Below, one piece after another: positions 10,441 to 20,364 of a DNA stretch of 64,000 nt. Source of the DNA: Hydractinia symbiolongicarpus. Taxonomy: Eukaryota > Cnidaria > Hydrozoa > Anthoathecata > Hydractiniidae. The stretch is taken from the NCBI RefSeq assembly GCF_029227915.1, contig NC_079880.1:8519501-8583500 (forward strand), in the 5' to 3' direction. The first letter of the stretch is position 1. The number at the start of each line of letters is the position of its first letter. Position numbers and translations under genes: made by a program. The notes below the pieces were generated by a model. The model did not search any database. It was given only the letters and a program-made list of their open reading frames with translations, and was not told the DNA's origin.

Positions 10441-12404
10441 AAAACTCAATGTTCTTATTCAATGTTTGAATCTATTTTTTATAAATATTTTGGTGACAAG
10501 CTAGCTGTGTTTTTTCATTAAATCCTATATTCTAAGAAACATTTTGATGGCTAAAAGCCATGCAGTTGACCTTCATCGTGACATGCTTTTTTATAACCCC
10601 CAAACCTCTTTTGCAAATCAACAAGAAAAATAATGCAGGTGGTGAGCGTCCATTCCAAACTTTATTTTCAGGTGGAGTCATTTTTTGAACTTGAAATTAA
10701 AATAAATATATAACTTGCATGTAATTTAGATTTAGAACAAATCTCGGTGTAACTACTAGAGCAATAGTACAAAAGTTTTTAAACATAATTTGACTTTATT
10801 CATCTAAGGTCTTTAATTTTTTGGCTGTCGATTTTTCCAATTTTTTTTGGGGGGGTGCACAAGAATCTCATAAAAACGTGAACATTGGATCTTGTGTATA
10901 TACGTAGGCAAATATAATTAGCTTATTTGATATAGTAACCTGGCCCATGGAATGTGCATTAAGTGAGGCACTAAAATGTAACTATGCTGTGCTTTTTTGG
11001 GATTGTTTTTTGCATGAAGAAAGCTCTCACAAATTTTATACTTAAGGATAGACTCAAAGAATGATTTTGCATTAGCTAGGTTTAAGAATTTGAGCAATTT
11101 AAATCAGTCTTGATGAAGGTTTTGTAAAAAAAAATTCTAAATCTAGACCAAATAAGAACAAACTAAGATTTTTTAACAAATTAATTATGCGAATATAGAC
11201 AAACTAGTCGTTAGCCCACGGGTTCGCCCATCTTTTTTATACCACATTGCGTGCTTCTTGCTATTGCGCAGCTAATCTACCATTTTGCGTGACAGACAGA
11301 CGTATACAGGCATTATAATATAGATATAAAAATATAAATAATATGAACAAATTAATTATGCCAATATAGGAAAATCGAAACGAGAATGAAAAAAAAAAAA
11401 GTTCAGTTATGATATTAATCATTATGATATTAATCAGTTATTAATTTCGATCACCCTCATTGTTATTAAAATTAGTCACCTTGTTCCCCAGAGCAGAGTA
11501 AGCAGGAAAAAAGAATTGGGGATAATCGAGATTGAAGGAATTTGACTTATAACTAAAAAATGACATTTGTTGATTTTTTCCCGCTTCGCTCCGCAACAAA
11601 TACGCGCTTAAATATGTCAATTGGGCTCCGCTTCGTTCCGCAAAAAGGTCCTCTATGCTGGCAAGCGTAAAATTGTACTCGAAACGGTGTTTTAATCAAG
11701 AAAAATGAATTTCTAATATAGCGGATAACTGGCCTTTAGTCTTTTTAAAACATGAATAAAAAAATCGCGAATCTATTAAAGAAACGCTCGTTTCTTTTAG
11801 GGAATGAAAACAACACACATTGCAAAAAAAGGTTTTTAAAAAACAATACAAACAAAGGAAAGAGATGACTTCTTCTATGAATAAACAAACATTTTTTTGT
11901 TTCCCAGTTAAAGAAATCTAGGAGGAACCCAAGCTGTAACGGCAGCATTTGATTTCAAACGCGCGTCAGCAGCTTTTAAATACAATGAAATCTCCCAATA
12001 ACTACAAGGGACATTCATTTGAGGATTAAAAAGTCACTTTACGAGCCCCAATACGCAAAACCAAACAGCCAAATAACTTTTTTTAAATGTTCCCAGATAA
12101 GAAACATTTGCACTTGCTAAAATGGCAAATGAGCTTCGCTTGCGCTCAGCTCGTTGCGTTCTCTGGCCTAAATTCGCATTACAATAAGAATCAGCTCATG
12201 AAAAATATTCTGGAATGCGATAGTTTTCTAGCAACCTCGGTCCCAGAACGAAAAAGCAAGAAAAAATAAGATGTCAGGAATTCTCGATCGTCGTTGCTAC
12301 TATTTTCATTCCACAGCGAACAAATTGAAAATTCGTTTCCAGCAAAAAAAGTGAAGCCTTTGTGACAAAAAGACAACATAAGTTACAAAATTACAGATAA
12401 AAGT
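10441..12404. other. Intergenic DNA between the LTR element and the outer Polinton
   Basis: No gene supported. It contains low-complexity A/T runs and a candidate retroelement tail (listed separately). It also has blocks with CGCTTCGCTCCGC-type words at about 11580-11640 and 12120-12160 that look like fragments of old repeats. It ends in AAAGT (12400-12404), the target duplication of the outer Polinton. Confidence 0.5.
11195..11335 (+). repeat. Possible 3' tail of a non-LTR retroelement
   Basis: The stretch GTCGTTAGCCCACGGG, then GCGTGACAGACAGACG, then a TATAATATAGATAT tail has the look of dispersed retroelement 3' ends in invertebrates, which often end in a TATAATATAGATA-type microsatellite. 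No reading frame remains. This is recognition by appearance only. Confidence 0.25.
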
Positions 12405-12692
12405 AGAGATAGAAGAATGTATGTTCTAGCGCAAACGCACGCACACGATGCATACGCCACACACGATATCATCCCAATTAGGGAAATTCCCAAATCCGGC
12501 AAATCCGATATAAAATGGCAAATCCGGTAAATCGATATAAAATGGCAAATCCGATATAAAATGGCAATTCCGATATCATCCTCAAATGGGTCATGCGCAA
12601 TATCGAGGGAATATTCCAGGCTCTAACGAACAATTGCTGAAATTAGCAATTTGAGCAGGGGGGATTCCCTATTCAAATCCCGACCGCGCTAG
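12405..12692 (+). repeat. Left TIR of the outer Polinton
   Basis: About 288 bp that match, inverted and with scattered changes, 43135-43410. From outside in it has an AGAGATAG tip, a GCGCAAACGCACGCAC block, and several direct copies of a CAAATCCGATATAAAATGG unit. Two kappaB-like palindromes follow (GGGAAATTCC at 12481 and GGGGATTCCC at 12660), then the end CGACCGCGCTAG. Confidence 0.93.
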
Positions 12693-12725
12693 AAATGTTG
12701 CTGATTGAAATAAAAAATTCATATT

Positions 12726-13285
12726 ATGAAGATGAATAAACACACCATAATAGAGTTACGTAATATCGCAAAAGGCCGTGGGCTCAAGGGATGCTACCGA
12801 CTCCGCAAAGCAGATCTTGTTACTTTATTGGAGACACACCCAAGACCCGTAGCACGCCCAAGACCCGTAGCTCCTCCACGGCCCGTTCCTGCTCCAAGAC
12901 TAACGGAGGATGTCCTGCAATATGCTTGGAGGCCTCCCAAAAGACTTCCAGTAGCGGGTGATGCACCACGGAGATCTCCAAGCAGGGCAGGACAACAAAA
13001 GCCGGTCAGGCCAGTGGCTTTACTACCAACAACAGAGGCTATGGACGTCTTCGAGAGACAGGAAATGTCAAGAAGTCGCTCGGCTATCATGGAGGGAATC
13101 AAGGGATGGTACAACTGGCTAATGCACGCTGTTCTCAAACTTATAAAGGAGGGGGTCAATAGCGCATATACAACGTTTAAACGCAAGGTGATGAGTCTCT
13201 ACAACAACGCAACAGGTGCGACGCTTCGTGAAGAGGTTGAAAAAGAGGCGCAAGAAGACTTCACGCCGCAGGAACATAAGCATGC
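12726..13285 (+). pseudogene. Outer PolB, N-terminal part (SAP-like domain), cut by the inner element
   Basis: Start ATG 33 bp inside the left TIR. Residues ~3-36 form a SAP/LEM-like helical domain (LRNIAKGRGLKGCYRLRKAD), then a Pro/Arg-rich linker (38-105), then a helical segment. At 13281-13285 the frame meets CATGC, the target duplication of the inner element, and runs on into its TIR to a stop at 13392-13394. The continuation of the gene lies at 29870-33257 in the same phase across one duplication copy. SAP-like starts on PolB proteins of this lineage are something I recall from invertebrate Polintons. The interrupted gene cannot make a full polymerase. Confidence 0.85.
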
Positions 13286-13480
13286 AGTAGTAATAAGGAG
13301 TGAACATATACAGTTTTCGCTCCTTCCACACCTTTACCCCCCAAAAAACCCGCTTTCACCACTTCCATCACCACCCTATCCAAAAAACAAGTAAAAAACG
13401 AAATCATATTATATATGACGTCATGCGTGAAATCATAATAATAGTATACAGAATATGATTAAAGGGAAATTCCCTATATG
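13286..13480 (+). repeat. Left TIR and subterminal region of the inner Polinton
   Basis: The first ~95 bp match the right end closely (inverted), including the CTCCTTCCACACCTTTACCCC block; similarity then fades. A palindromic TGACGTCA lies at 13416-13423, and the right end has the near copy TGACGTCG. A kappaB-like GGGAAATTCC is at 13464. Confidence 0.85.
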
Positions 13481-13565
13481 CTAGTAACCAACACAAAATC
13501 ATATTAAATGATATATAATAGTATATACCCATATTATACAGAATATGAGTAAGGGAATTTCCCAT
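13440..13565. promoter_or_regulatory. Tandem subterminal unit with kappaB-like palindromes
   Basis: Two copies about 89 bp apart of a unit reading ATACAGAATATGA, a few bases, then GGGAAATTCCC or GGGAATTTCCC (13464 and 13553). The two copies differ by small changes inside the palindrome. The position between the TIR tip and the first inner gene suggests a promoter or replication element; function is inferred only. Confidence 0.3.
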
Positions 13566-13624
13566 ACTCAAAAATATGACCACACCAAAAATTTTACTGA
13601 TAGATCTTAGTGTATAATAATAAG

Positions 13625-13879
13625 ATGTCCGTTAATGATCACCTCATAACGCCTGATCGAAAAGTCCGTGCTAATTCATGGACACTAATGTTAGTACCCG
13701 ATCATTTAAAGACACAGGAAATGTGTACTGCCGTAGTTCGTGAATATCCCTGGACATTATTGTTAGTACCCGATCATTTCAAGACACAGGAAATGTGTGA
13801 CCGAGCAGTTCGCGAATATCCTAAGATCATCGAACATGTTCCGGATCGTTTCAGAGCCATGGTTAGCCGAAGCCTTTAA
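13625..13879 (+). CDS. Short DUF4116-like repeat protein (inner element)
   Basis: 84 residues with about two and a half copies of a ~27-residue repeat whose core is VPDHFKTQEMC. Such repeats are listed as DUF4116 in protist and giant-virus-related proteins; function unknown. I chose the ATG at 13625 rather than 13610 because the repeat architecture begins soon after and an AATAATAAG box precedes it. The outer element has a seven-repeat homologue at 42520-43110, also the gene nearest its TIR, so this copy is probably a shortened version. Confidence 0.65.
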   Translation: MSVNDHLITPDRKVRANSWTLMLVPDHLKTQEMCTAVVREYPWTLLLVPDHFKTQEMCDRAVREYPKIIEHVPDRFRAMVSRSL

Positions 13880-13885
13880 AAATAA

Positions 13886-14098
13886 ATGACTGAGTATTGC
13901 TATGAATGTGGAATTGATCTCAATCAATATGATAGATGCAAGTGTGGACGCAGGCTAATTATATGTGGGAAAATGCTGTGTTGGCAGCACTATATAATGT
14001 ATATCGCCTACAACGGTGGGTGGTGTACTTGTGAAAAATCCTTGGTTGGCCCTGGTTATTATAATAAAAGATGTTCAAATTCTATAACGACTCCGTAG
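13886..14098 (+). CDS. Cys-rich small protein, probable zinc binder (inner element)
   Basis: 70 residues with nine cysteines (CYECG, CKCG, LCWQHY, CTCEK), so likely a small zinc-binding protein. The start codon is preceded by AATAA directly abutting ATG. It overlaps the next gene by 28 nt. A frameshifted relative sits at 42351-42472 in the outer element and shares LCW, YI.YNGG and C.C. Function not known. Confidence 0.6.
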   Translation: MTEYCYECGIDLNQYDRCKCGRRLIICGKMLCWQHYIMYIAYNGGWCTCEKSLVGPGYYNKRCSNSITTP

Positions 14099-14682
14099 AG
14101 ACAAGGGATTTTCACAGCAAACCAACAGTACTTGATATTAACGATGTTAAAATTGAGAATATCGTACTTAGCGATCCAATTAAAGCCAACAAAGGCAAGG
14201 ATGAGCGCTTTGTCATTGATTATAAACATAACAACAAGATATCATCTTTGCTAATCATAACACCGAGAGGCCTATATAGCAATGGTGCATCCAGATACGA
14301 TGATGGATATTCGCTTACCATGTCATTTGATATGCATCATCAAGAATGGCTGGAGAAATATCAGATCATCCTAGCCAGGATCGAGAAATTGTATGGTAGT
14401 GAGTTCACAACCTCACCTGTTAAAAATGGTAGATATATTAGTACCAAGGTCAAGGAATGGGATAGCAAAATAACCACTAATTTTTATAACAAATCAGTAC
14501 CTGAAAAGCAGCCGTGTGAATGTACGGCTATCATCAAGCTATCCAGCATTTATCGACAGGGATCTAAAAATTATCTGCAGGTCGTTTTGGAGGAGTGTAA
14601 ATACAAGCCTGTTAAACACCCCTTAAGGACACGACATCTTATTGATTCAGATGATGAAGAGGAATCGTTCACTGTAGTGTAA
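14071..14682 (+). CDS. Conserved Polinton protein, possible ssDNA-binding role (inner element)
   Basis: 203 residues, intact. The second half (KVKEWDSKITTNFYN, then CECTAIIKLSSIY, then YLQVVLEECKY) is beta-rich and resembles virus single-stranded-DNA-binding-like proteins of the DUF5871 type, but this is a weak impression. The tail is acidic (DSDDEEESF), common in ssDNA-binding proteins. The homologue in the outer element (41762-42291) is frameshifted yet keeps the same acidic tail. A 12-bp perfect hairpin follows the stop by 12 nt. Confidence 0.6.
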   Translation: MFKFYNDSVETRDFHSKPTVLDINDVKIENIVLSDPIKANKGKDERFVIDYKHNNKISSLLIITPRGLYSNGASRYDDGYSLTMSFDMHHQEWLEKYQIILARIEKLYGSEFTTSPVKNGRYISTKVKEWDSKITTNFYNKSVPEKQPCECTAIIKLSSIYRQGSKNYLQVVLEECKYKPVKHPLRTRHLIDSDDEEESFTVV

Positions 14683-14694
14683 TAAGCTTGATAG

Positions 14695-14720
14695 ATTTTG
14701 TATGCAGTTGCATACAAAAT
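14695..14720. terminator. Intergenic hairpin, 12-bp perfect arms
   Basis: Arms ATTTTGTATGCA (14695-14706) and TGCATACAAAAT (14709-14720), 2-nt loop. It fills the gap between the stop at 14682 and the next ATG at 14726. Candidate 3'-end signal; function inferred. Confidence 0.5.
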
Positions 14721-14725
14721 AAACA

Positions 14726-14998
14726 ATGAACGATCTGAAAAGAGAAGCGAGAGAGCTGGGTATACGTGGATACTTCACCATGAACAAGGGTGAAATTATA
14801 GCCGCGATCCACAAGATAAAATATAGAGATATAGCAACGCAAACCCTTGGGCCTTATTGCAAGCCATGCTCAGTTATCATGGCTATAAAAATACTCGATG
14901 AGTACATCAGAAATTTAGAGGCAAAACAAAAGCGACCCATTATATATGATAATGACCTAGTTTACGCTAGTACAGGTGAGGTTGTGGGTATCGTCTAA
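14726..14998 (+). CDS. Small SAP-like protein (inner element)
   Basis: 90 residues. The N terminus (MNDLKREARELGIRGYFTM) matches the SAP-like helix-turn-helix pattern seen at the start of the outer PolB. The rest is helical. SAP folds bind DNA, so a DNA-binding accessory is plausible. An AATAAACA box precedes the ATG. No homologue is visible at the equivalent place in the outer element. Confidence 0.55.
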   Translation: MNDLKREARELGIRGYFTMNKGEIIAAIHKIKYRDIATQTLGPYCKPCSVIMAIKILDEYIRNLEAKQKRPIIYDNDLVYASTGEVVGIV

Positions 14999-15019
14999 TT
15001 TGTTCATTAACAAATTAGA
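14994..15019. terminator. Intergenic hairpin, 11-bp perfect arms, between convergent genes
   Basis: Arms TCTAATTTGTT (14994-15004) and AACAAATTAGA (15009-15019), 4-nt loop. The left arm overlaps the stop codon of the SAP-like gene. It lies between genes that converge. Confidence 0.5.
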
Positions 15020-15042
15020 TTATGAATATTTAGGTGGTTCAT

Positions 15043-15682
15043 CTAGGTATTTCTTACATATTGAGCAGGCTGCAAGTTTTTTAATAGTTCTTCTCTGGCT
15101 TCCTGTCTTCCCTGAGCAACTAATTGATGCCTTTCTTGTTCATTGATCGTTTCCACGATCTTTTTCGTACGTTGGCAAATCTGTTCCTTTAGCAGCATAT
15201 ATTTTTGCTTCTCTTGCATAATAAGGGTAAATTCATAATCACTTATCACTCCATTCTCTATGGCCTTCGAAATCAAATCAACGATGGAGTTCAGCTTCGT
15301 TTCCGCTAATAATCTTATACTATCATGCTTTTTGCGTTTATAAATGAGCTTCTTCCCACCTTGTTTTATGGCTGTCTGCCCCAATCCAACAGCGATGAAT
15401 ATCCCACCCATTGCCACTGCCAGAGGTATTCCGATCCCACTCAACATGCTTGCAAACACCGCTCGTGATCACGCTTATGGCGAGAAATCCGTGGTCCATA
15501 TAATGGATCTACGTTCCATGCATTCCAATTTTTTTCGACAGCTTTTCACGTTGTTTAACTTCATTTCGTAGGTATTGTTCCACTTCTTCAATTTTCTTCA
15601 GCCGATAGACCTGACTTTCGTTATTCTCTTGCTCAGGCGCACTTGGTGGTAAGCTCGAGTAAAGTTTTGTAATATCCGACAT
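15043..15682 (-). pseudogene. Membrane protein with coiled coil, nonsense and frameshift (inner element)
   Basis: Starts at 15682 with AATAA abutting ATG. It has an N-terminal soluble and coiled-coil part, then a hydrophobic double segment (GIPLAVAMGGIFIAVGLGQT) and a long helical tail. A TAG near 15510, where the outer homologue (41263-41685) has TGG, and a frameshift just after it break the gene. The ATG is directly adjacent to the stop of the upstream gene (15683-15685). Probably a virion or membrane component; function unknown. Confidence 0.65.
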
Positions 15683-16367
15683 TTATTGTATAAGCACGCA
15701 CATCGTTAGTCCTACGAATAGAACGTTCTTATCGTGGTGATACTCATCCGTCAGCATGAATTGTAACATGTCTGTTAAACCTTTAAGGGGGAGGTAAACA
15801 GGGTTATCAAAACTCCATATTAACATGTCTGCCCAGTTATTTAACTCTTTCGTTTCAAGCATAGCCAATATCTTGGATTCTTTTCCATGAAGAAGGCATC
15901 TTTCCTCATCGAGTTGGTGGCAAGTGCGTCTAAGCCGCTGGTAAACATCAGTATTGTAGAAGCTGTCATGATTTCCCTCGGTAAACATTAACTTAGTATT
16001 AAAATTATAACCCAAGAGCTCTTGCAGTGATTGATCGAATATCGCAACGTACCCCTTATTAACTCTGATTCTACATACCCCGTTCCTGAGTACGAAAAGT
16101 TTGATTCTAACCCCTGCTTGACTGTTGATGATACTCACCAAATCCTCAATCCTATACAGACCCTTCTCAATCAAGATGAGCGCTTCAAAATGTCCAACAT
16201 TAAAGTTCCCGTCATCGGGCGCCGATTTGTAAATGTTGATCTCATTCTTTTTTTTGAAAAGGTTCAGATACGTGGGTCTAAGGCTAATCGACTTCAATGC
16301 GATCCTCGCTCAGGTATTCATCAAATATCGTAGGGTTCTCTATATCAGTTATATATAGTTGCTTCAT
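15683..16367 (-). pseudogene. Conserved Polinton protein, candidate minor virion protein (inner, frameshifted)
   Basis: Start ATG at 16367; a deletion near residue 25 shifts the frame, after which about 200 residues stay open. A KGLYRIEDLVSIIN motif followed by a beta-rich segment resembles a pattern (short hydrophobic strand, G-x-Y-x-I-x-D-hydrophobic, then IN) that I associate with penton or minor capsid-like proteins of Polinton relatives; this is a weak assignment. The homologue is at 40582-41260. Divergent from the next gene with a 14-bp palindrome in the 16-bp gap. Confidence 0.55.
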
Positions 16368-16368
16368 C

Positions 16369-16382
16369 TTTCTTTAAAGAAA
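16369..16382. promoter_or_regulatory. Perfect palindrome between divergent starts
   Basis: TTTCTTTAAAGAAA fills the 16-bp interval between the minus-strand start (16365-16367) and the plus-strand start (16384). The equivalent gap in the outer element (40566-40581) keeps a weaker T-run/A-run. Likely a shared start-site element. Confidence 0.4.
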
Positions 16383-16383
16383 C

Positions 16384-17495
16384 ATGAATATATATTCATA
16401 CAAATCAAAAGTGAAATATGTCCCCAATCATGGCAGGTACCTGGAGCAGTTAAAAGGCTCTGATCTCCTTGTGCAATCTATCGTTGTTGATGCGAAGGGC
16501 TCGTCATTTAAAGTAAAATTCCCTGATATCTTTGTTGACTATGTTTTCCATGCCAACCCTCCGGTTGATAAATGGAAAACACACCCTTTCGGTCTCTGGC
16601 CAACGCAGCTAAATTTCGCTGTATTTTGTGCAACATCAGGTTGTGGGATATCAATGCAACACCTAAGGTCTCCATTACCCCTTATGCGTGCCGTTTATCA
16701 GTTCCATGTGTATTTTCAAATCAGGAAGATTCTAGAGGAGCTTGCAATCCCCCTACCTGGCTCCTCCCGATTTAATTCCACGAACAATCTGTTCAATATG
16801 GAAAAAATCAGGCAACTGGCACGTGACTTTGGAGTATCTCCAAATGAACACGATTGGAAAAATGAGACAATTTTTAGCTCCTGGAAAGCGAGGACTTCCC
16901 CGGTGCAGGACCTAGTTACTTCGATGAAAATTCGTGGTCGAGGTGGATAATCGAAAAATCAGAGGGTTTAACTCGCATTGGTATAGAAAAGTTATCCCAA
17001 AGCGTTAGATATTACGCTCACCTCATACTCGAGAGCCAAGCGAGCGCTCGGTCCAACATAATTGGGAATGATAGCTCCGCGATCGATGCCCAACGGTTAT
17101 ACCTGACGACATTCGAGGATATTGTCAAAAGGCCCAGCAACACAGGTACGGAGATCGGTGAGTTTGAGAACGTCCTTAAGTATGCGAGGTCGAAGGTAGA
17201 TTATAGTGTTGCTCACTCGGTTTATGTGATCCCTAGTGATATGAGCCTTCATATCGGGAACATTGCAAACTTCACGAATAAGATATTAATCAGTCAGGAC
17301 CATTTCAAGATTGGTATCAATCCCATTATTAACGCTCCGCATGCTGTTGCCAAGCCTATACCAAGGAAGCAGGTACATGATATACCCCTCCCTCCACCAT
17401 CCTCCGAGAAAGCTGCTGTTCATGAGGATACAAAAGTTACTATAGTTATCACGTTGGGAGGGGGACTGATACTCGCATATATTTGGTGGAAGTAA
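16384..17495 (+). pseudogene. Conserved structural-type protein with C-terminal membrane anchor (inner, frameshifted)
   Basis: About 370 residues in two frames with one frameshift near 16.9 kb. The first part (NIYSYKSKVKYVPNHGRYLE onward) and the second part (ending in VTIVITLGGGLILAYIWWK, a single membrane span) align with 39561-40565 in the outer element. It belongs to the capsid-linked block. It may be a minor capsid or penton-like protein, but I cannot identify the fold. A hairpin overlaps the 3' end. Confidence 0.55.
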
Positions 17496-17523
17496 GTCTA
17501 ATATGTTGATCAACAAATTAGAC
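17496..17523. terminator. Intergenic hairpin, 13-bp arms with one mismatch, between convergent genes
   Basis: Arms GTCTAATATGTTG (17496-17508) and CAACAAATTAGAC (17511-17523), 2-nt loop. It begins immediately after the stop codon at 17495 and ends 7 nt before the stop of the opposing gene. Confidence 0.5.
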
Positions 17524-17529
17524 GTGAAT

Positions 17530-18739
17530 TTACGATTTCTTCCCACTCCTTCTGTTACCTACATAGGCAACGACCATACCTACAGCACCTGCGATGGCCA
17601 AATACAAGTGTTTTGCCACAAATTCCATGAATTTAGCAGCTACTCGGAAGAATATCGATACGATACTACCAATATGCCCGGAAAAGCAGCGCCCGCTTTA
17701 CCAGCAAGATACTTCAGGAATTTTCCCAATCTGTCCAATTGTTTTTGAACGAAACCTTTGCTACCACCACTTCCTCCTGCACTACCTCCTCCGGCAGCAC
17801 CCCCACTACCTCCTGTGAGCGCCAGGACAAAGGTCGGCACGAGCAAGCCAATGGCACTCACGATGCTTGCTATAGTTATCCCTTGCTCCTTAAACAAAAT
17901 GGTCAATTTCTCCCGCAAGGATGTATCATCTCCAGCTATTTTCATCAAAGTATTTTTAATCGCCTTTAGCTGACTGTGAATTTTAGAGGATAATAATCCA
18001 TGAGCCTCAAGTGTAGCATCCATCTGATCTCGTAGAGTCTTCAACTCCTCCCTAATCTTGGCTATATCCTTATCCCAGATATTTTGTTACTCTCGGATAC
18101 ACCTGATATAGCTTTCTTCGCTTCCAGATTTTTTATATTCTCTTCTTTTTTGGAGATCTCATCTCCAAATAGTATCAACTTACTTTTCAAAATTTTATTA
18201 TTACCGCGTAAAGTTTGAAGCTTGCGGTTAAGCCCACGCATCTCCCGTTCATCGAAGGCCCTGCTATTGATCATGCTTTCCGTGTTATCAAGTACATTTT
18301 CGATCATCTCTATATCGATGGGCTTGTTTTCAACAGTATCAATATCATTTATTATTTTTTGTGGCTTGAATGGAAAACCCATATATTGTAGCCGATTCAT
18401 ACCTATATTTTTCCGTATAGATCCATCTTTATTCATGATCGGTTTATTATCGAAAGTAAGCTGTCCTTCCTCATTTAAATCAAACATGTCGTACGTCCTG
18501 GCGATAGGCTGTTGGCCTATCCTCTCACTAAGATTGTTGTAAACCTCATCAACCTTATTCGTCAGCAGATCATGCCGTTGTTCAGCTAGGAGATCACCTG
18601 GAATCATACTACGACCTGGTTGTGGCTCCGTAATGAATGAAGTCTCTGGCGTGAAATCTATATTACAATCGTGAGGTGGAATATCGTCCTCGGGGGTAAA
18701 ATTATCCATTTCCAAATCTGTATAGCCCTCGTTATCCAT
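17530..18739 (-). pseudogene. Coiled-coil protein with Gly-rich linker and membrane segments (inner, two frameshifts)
   Basis: Starts at 18739 after AATAAACT. About 225 acidic and coiled-coil residues, then a frameshift near 18.07 kb into a frame with a hydrophobic span (ASIVSAIGLLVPTFVLAL), a GGSGG linker, a helical segment, and, after another frameshift near 17.67 kb, a last hydrophobic segment. This resembles proteins encoded next to the capsid gene in cnidarian Polintons. The outer copy keeps only the first ~50 codons (39407-39560). Function unknown; a membrane-linked virion protein is plausible. Confidence 0.55.
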
Positions 18740-18772
18740 AGTTTATTTCAGCCCATGCACCGGTATAAATAA
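18740..18772. promoter_or_regulatory. Divergent start region of capsid gene, inner element
   Basis: A 33-bp gap between two start codons that point away from each other. Each start has its own AATAAA-type box (AATAAACT before the minus ATG, AATAA abutting the plus ATG). No gene ends here, so the boxes cannot be poly(A) signals for an upstream gene. The same arrangement is in the outer element at 39377-39406. Confidence 0.5.
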
Positions 18773-20054
18773 ATGAGTGTTTTTGGTAAATTAGATCCGC
18801 ATAAAGAATTGAAAATCATGTATGGGATGAAAGGGAAAAGACAGTGAGTAAAGATCAGTCATATACCCAGCACCATAGGACCAAAAGAAGATTTATACGT
18901 GGAAATCCCTAACCTTGGTCAAAACGACGTAATTTTTCCCGGCTCAATAAAGTTGCTTTTCGACCTCGAGCTACAAGGGACTAATACCAAGCGTACAATT
19001 GTGAGCAATATCGGTAAAGCTCTGGTACAGAGGTTACGGGTTACGCTGAATGGTAATGAAATACAAAACATACAAGATTACAACATACTCGCAGTGTACC
19101 TTAATCTCTGGGTTTCGAAGTTCATTAGGAACAATAATCTGATCCTTGAAGGTATCAACCCCAACGATGGTACAATCCGAGCTTTGCAAGTTAAAGACAG
19201 TGACCATGTAGGAAATAATGAAGAGAAGGCGATCGCTGCGGCCTACGGTAACACGTTCTGCATACCTCTTGGCTCCATGTTCGAGTTCACGAGGGATCTC
19301 CCGTTTTATCAAAATGGCCTCCACGATAGATTGCATTTTTTGATCCATTTCGCTTCATATGGTGACGTGATCAAGGACTCCGGGACCTCAGCGTCTGGAA
19401 GCAAGGCAGCCAAACCAGCCGACGCTGCCTACAAAATCAGCAATATATGCGTAGAGTTTGATAAAGTGACCATATTGCTTAGGGTTTGATAAAGTGACCA
19501 ACGAAGAATTGGCAGGTGCTATGATTTCCCGATACAGCCGTCTAGCCCTGCCCTACGAAACGAAAGGGTCGAAAGTTATAACGATGAAAAAGGCTGATAC
19601 ATCATACAACCTACAATTAGATACGCCCGCAAAAAGTTTGAAGGGAGTCCTCCTATTATTCCAGGATCCAGCCGTGGTCAAGCCGTATAGTGGGAATAAT
19701 GAGAAATATTATAACCCAAAGATTGAAAAAATAAGCATAGTCGTGGAGGGTGAGCCCAATCAGCTCTTTTCCCACGCGATGTTACCGAAAGATCATATGG
19801 AACAAGTCGCTATACTCTTTGGTCAACATGATTTCATAGTAACCATTGGTCAGTTTTTTACTGAAAGATATGCGCTGTTCGTCGACTTCAGAGCCTCTGA
19901 CGATGACACAATCCACGGGAGCGGGCGGCCCCTCCAAAGGCTCAGCGACGGGATTACCTTACATATTACCAAAAAGGCTGACGGAACCGGTGATATTAGA
20001 TGCTATGTGTATCTCGTAATGAATGCTCAATTGAATATCCTGGATGGAAATTGA
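18773..20054 (+). pseudogene. Major capsid protein, double jelly roll (inner, broken)
   Basis: About 420 residues if intact, the normal Polinton size. Recognisable stretches: LGQNDVIFPGS, TIVSNIGKALVQ, YGNTFCIPLGS, YNPKIEKI and SHAMLPKD. These align along the whole length with 38180-39376 and with hexon-type capsid proteins of cnidarian Polintons/adintoviruses as I know them. Breaks: TGA at 18845-18847 (outer copy has CGT) and a frameshift from a 28-bp partial duplication (copies of GTTTGATAAAGTGACCA at 19456 and 19484). The 3' end is fused to the remnant of the next gene by a deletion with a repeated TTGAATATCCTGGAT at the junction. Confidence 0.85.
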
Positions 20055-20336
20055 ATATCCTGGATTGAAAAATTACAAGCAGCCCGAGCTCAATGGATCC
20101 GTGATAGACAGAAAAAAATAGACTGGTATAACCGACGGCGGGAGGAACAAAGGCAAGCTGGGCAATCTCTCAAAGAATTGGACGAAGGAATGAGGGAGTA
20201 TTTCATTGCCACGATCGAGAAGGCTCCAAAGCTCTCCGATTTTTACACGCTGAGCAAAAGACAACAAGACGGTGAACTCACGTTTATAATTAGCTCATTA
20301 GCCCTTCTGGGGTTCGTAGCATACAAATGGATGTAA
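20055..20336 (+). pseudogene. Capsid-adjacent helical protein, N-terminally truncated (inner)
   Basis: Open continuation rich in Arg, Lys and Gln (WIRDRQKKIDWYNRRREEQR), then KAPKLSDFY and a C-terminal membrane span (FIISSLALLGFVAYKWM). The outer homologue (37790-38172) shows that about 45 N-terminal residues, including a first hydrophobic segment, are missing here, removed by the deletion after the capsid stop. Role unknown; it always neighbours the capsid gene in this element type. Confidence 0.6.
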
Positions 20337-20364
20337 TGCAGAACATTTTCGATTTGTAATAAAT

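Noticed and set aside
12726-13394. A separate 222-residue SAP protein gene.
   Set aside because: Its last ~36 codons are the inner TIR. The gene is the severed N terminus of the outer polymerase, not an independent gene.
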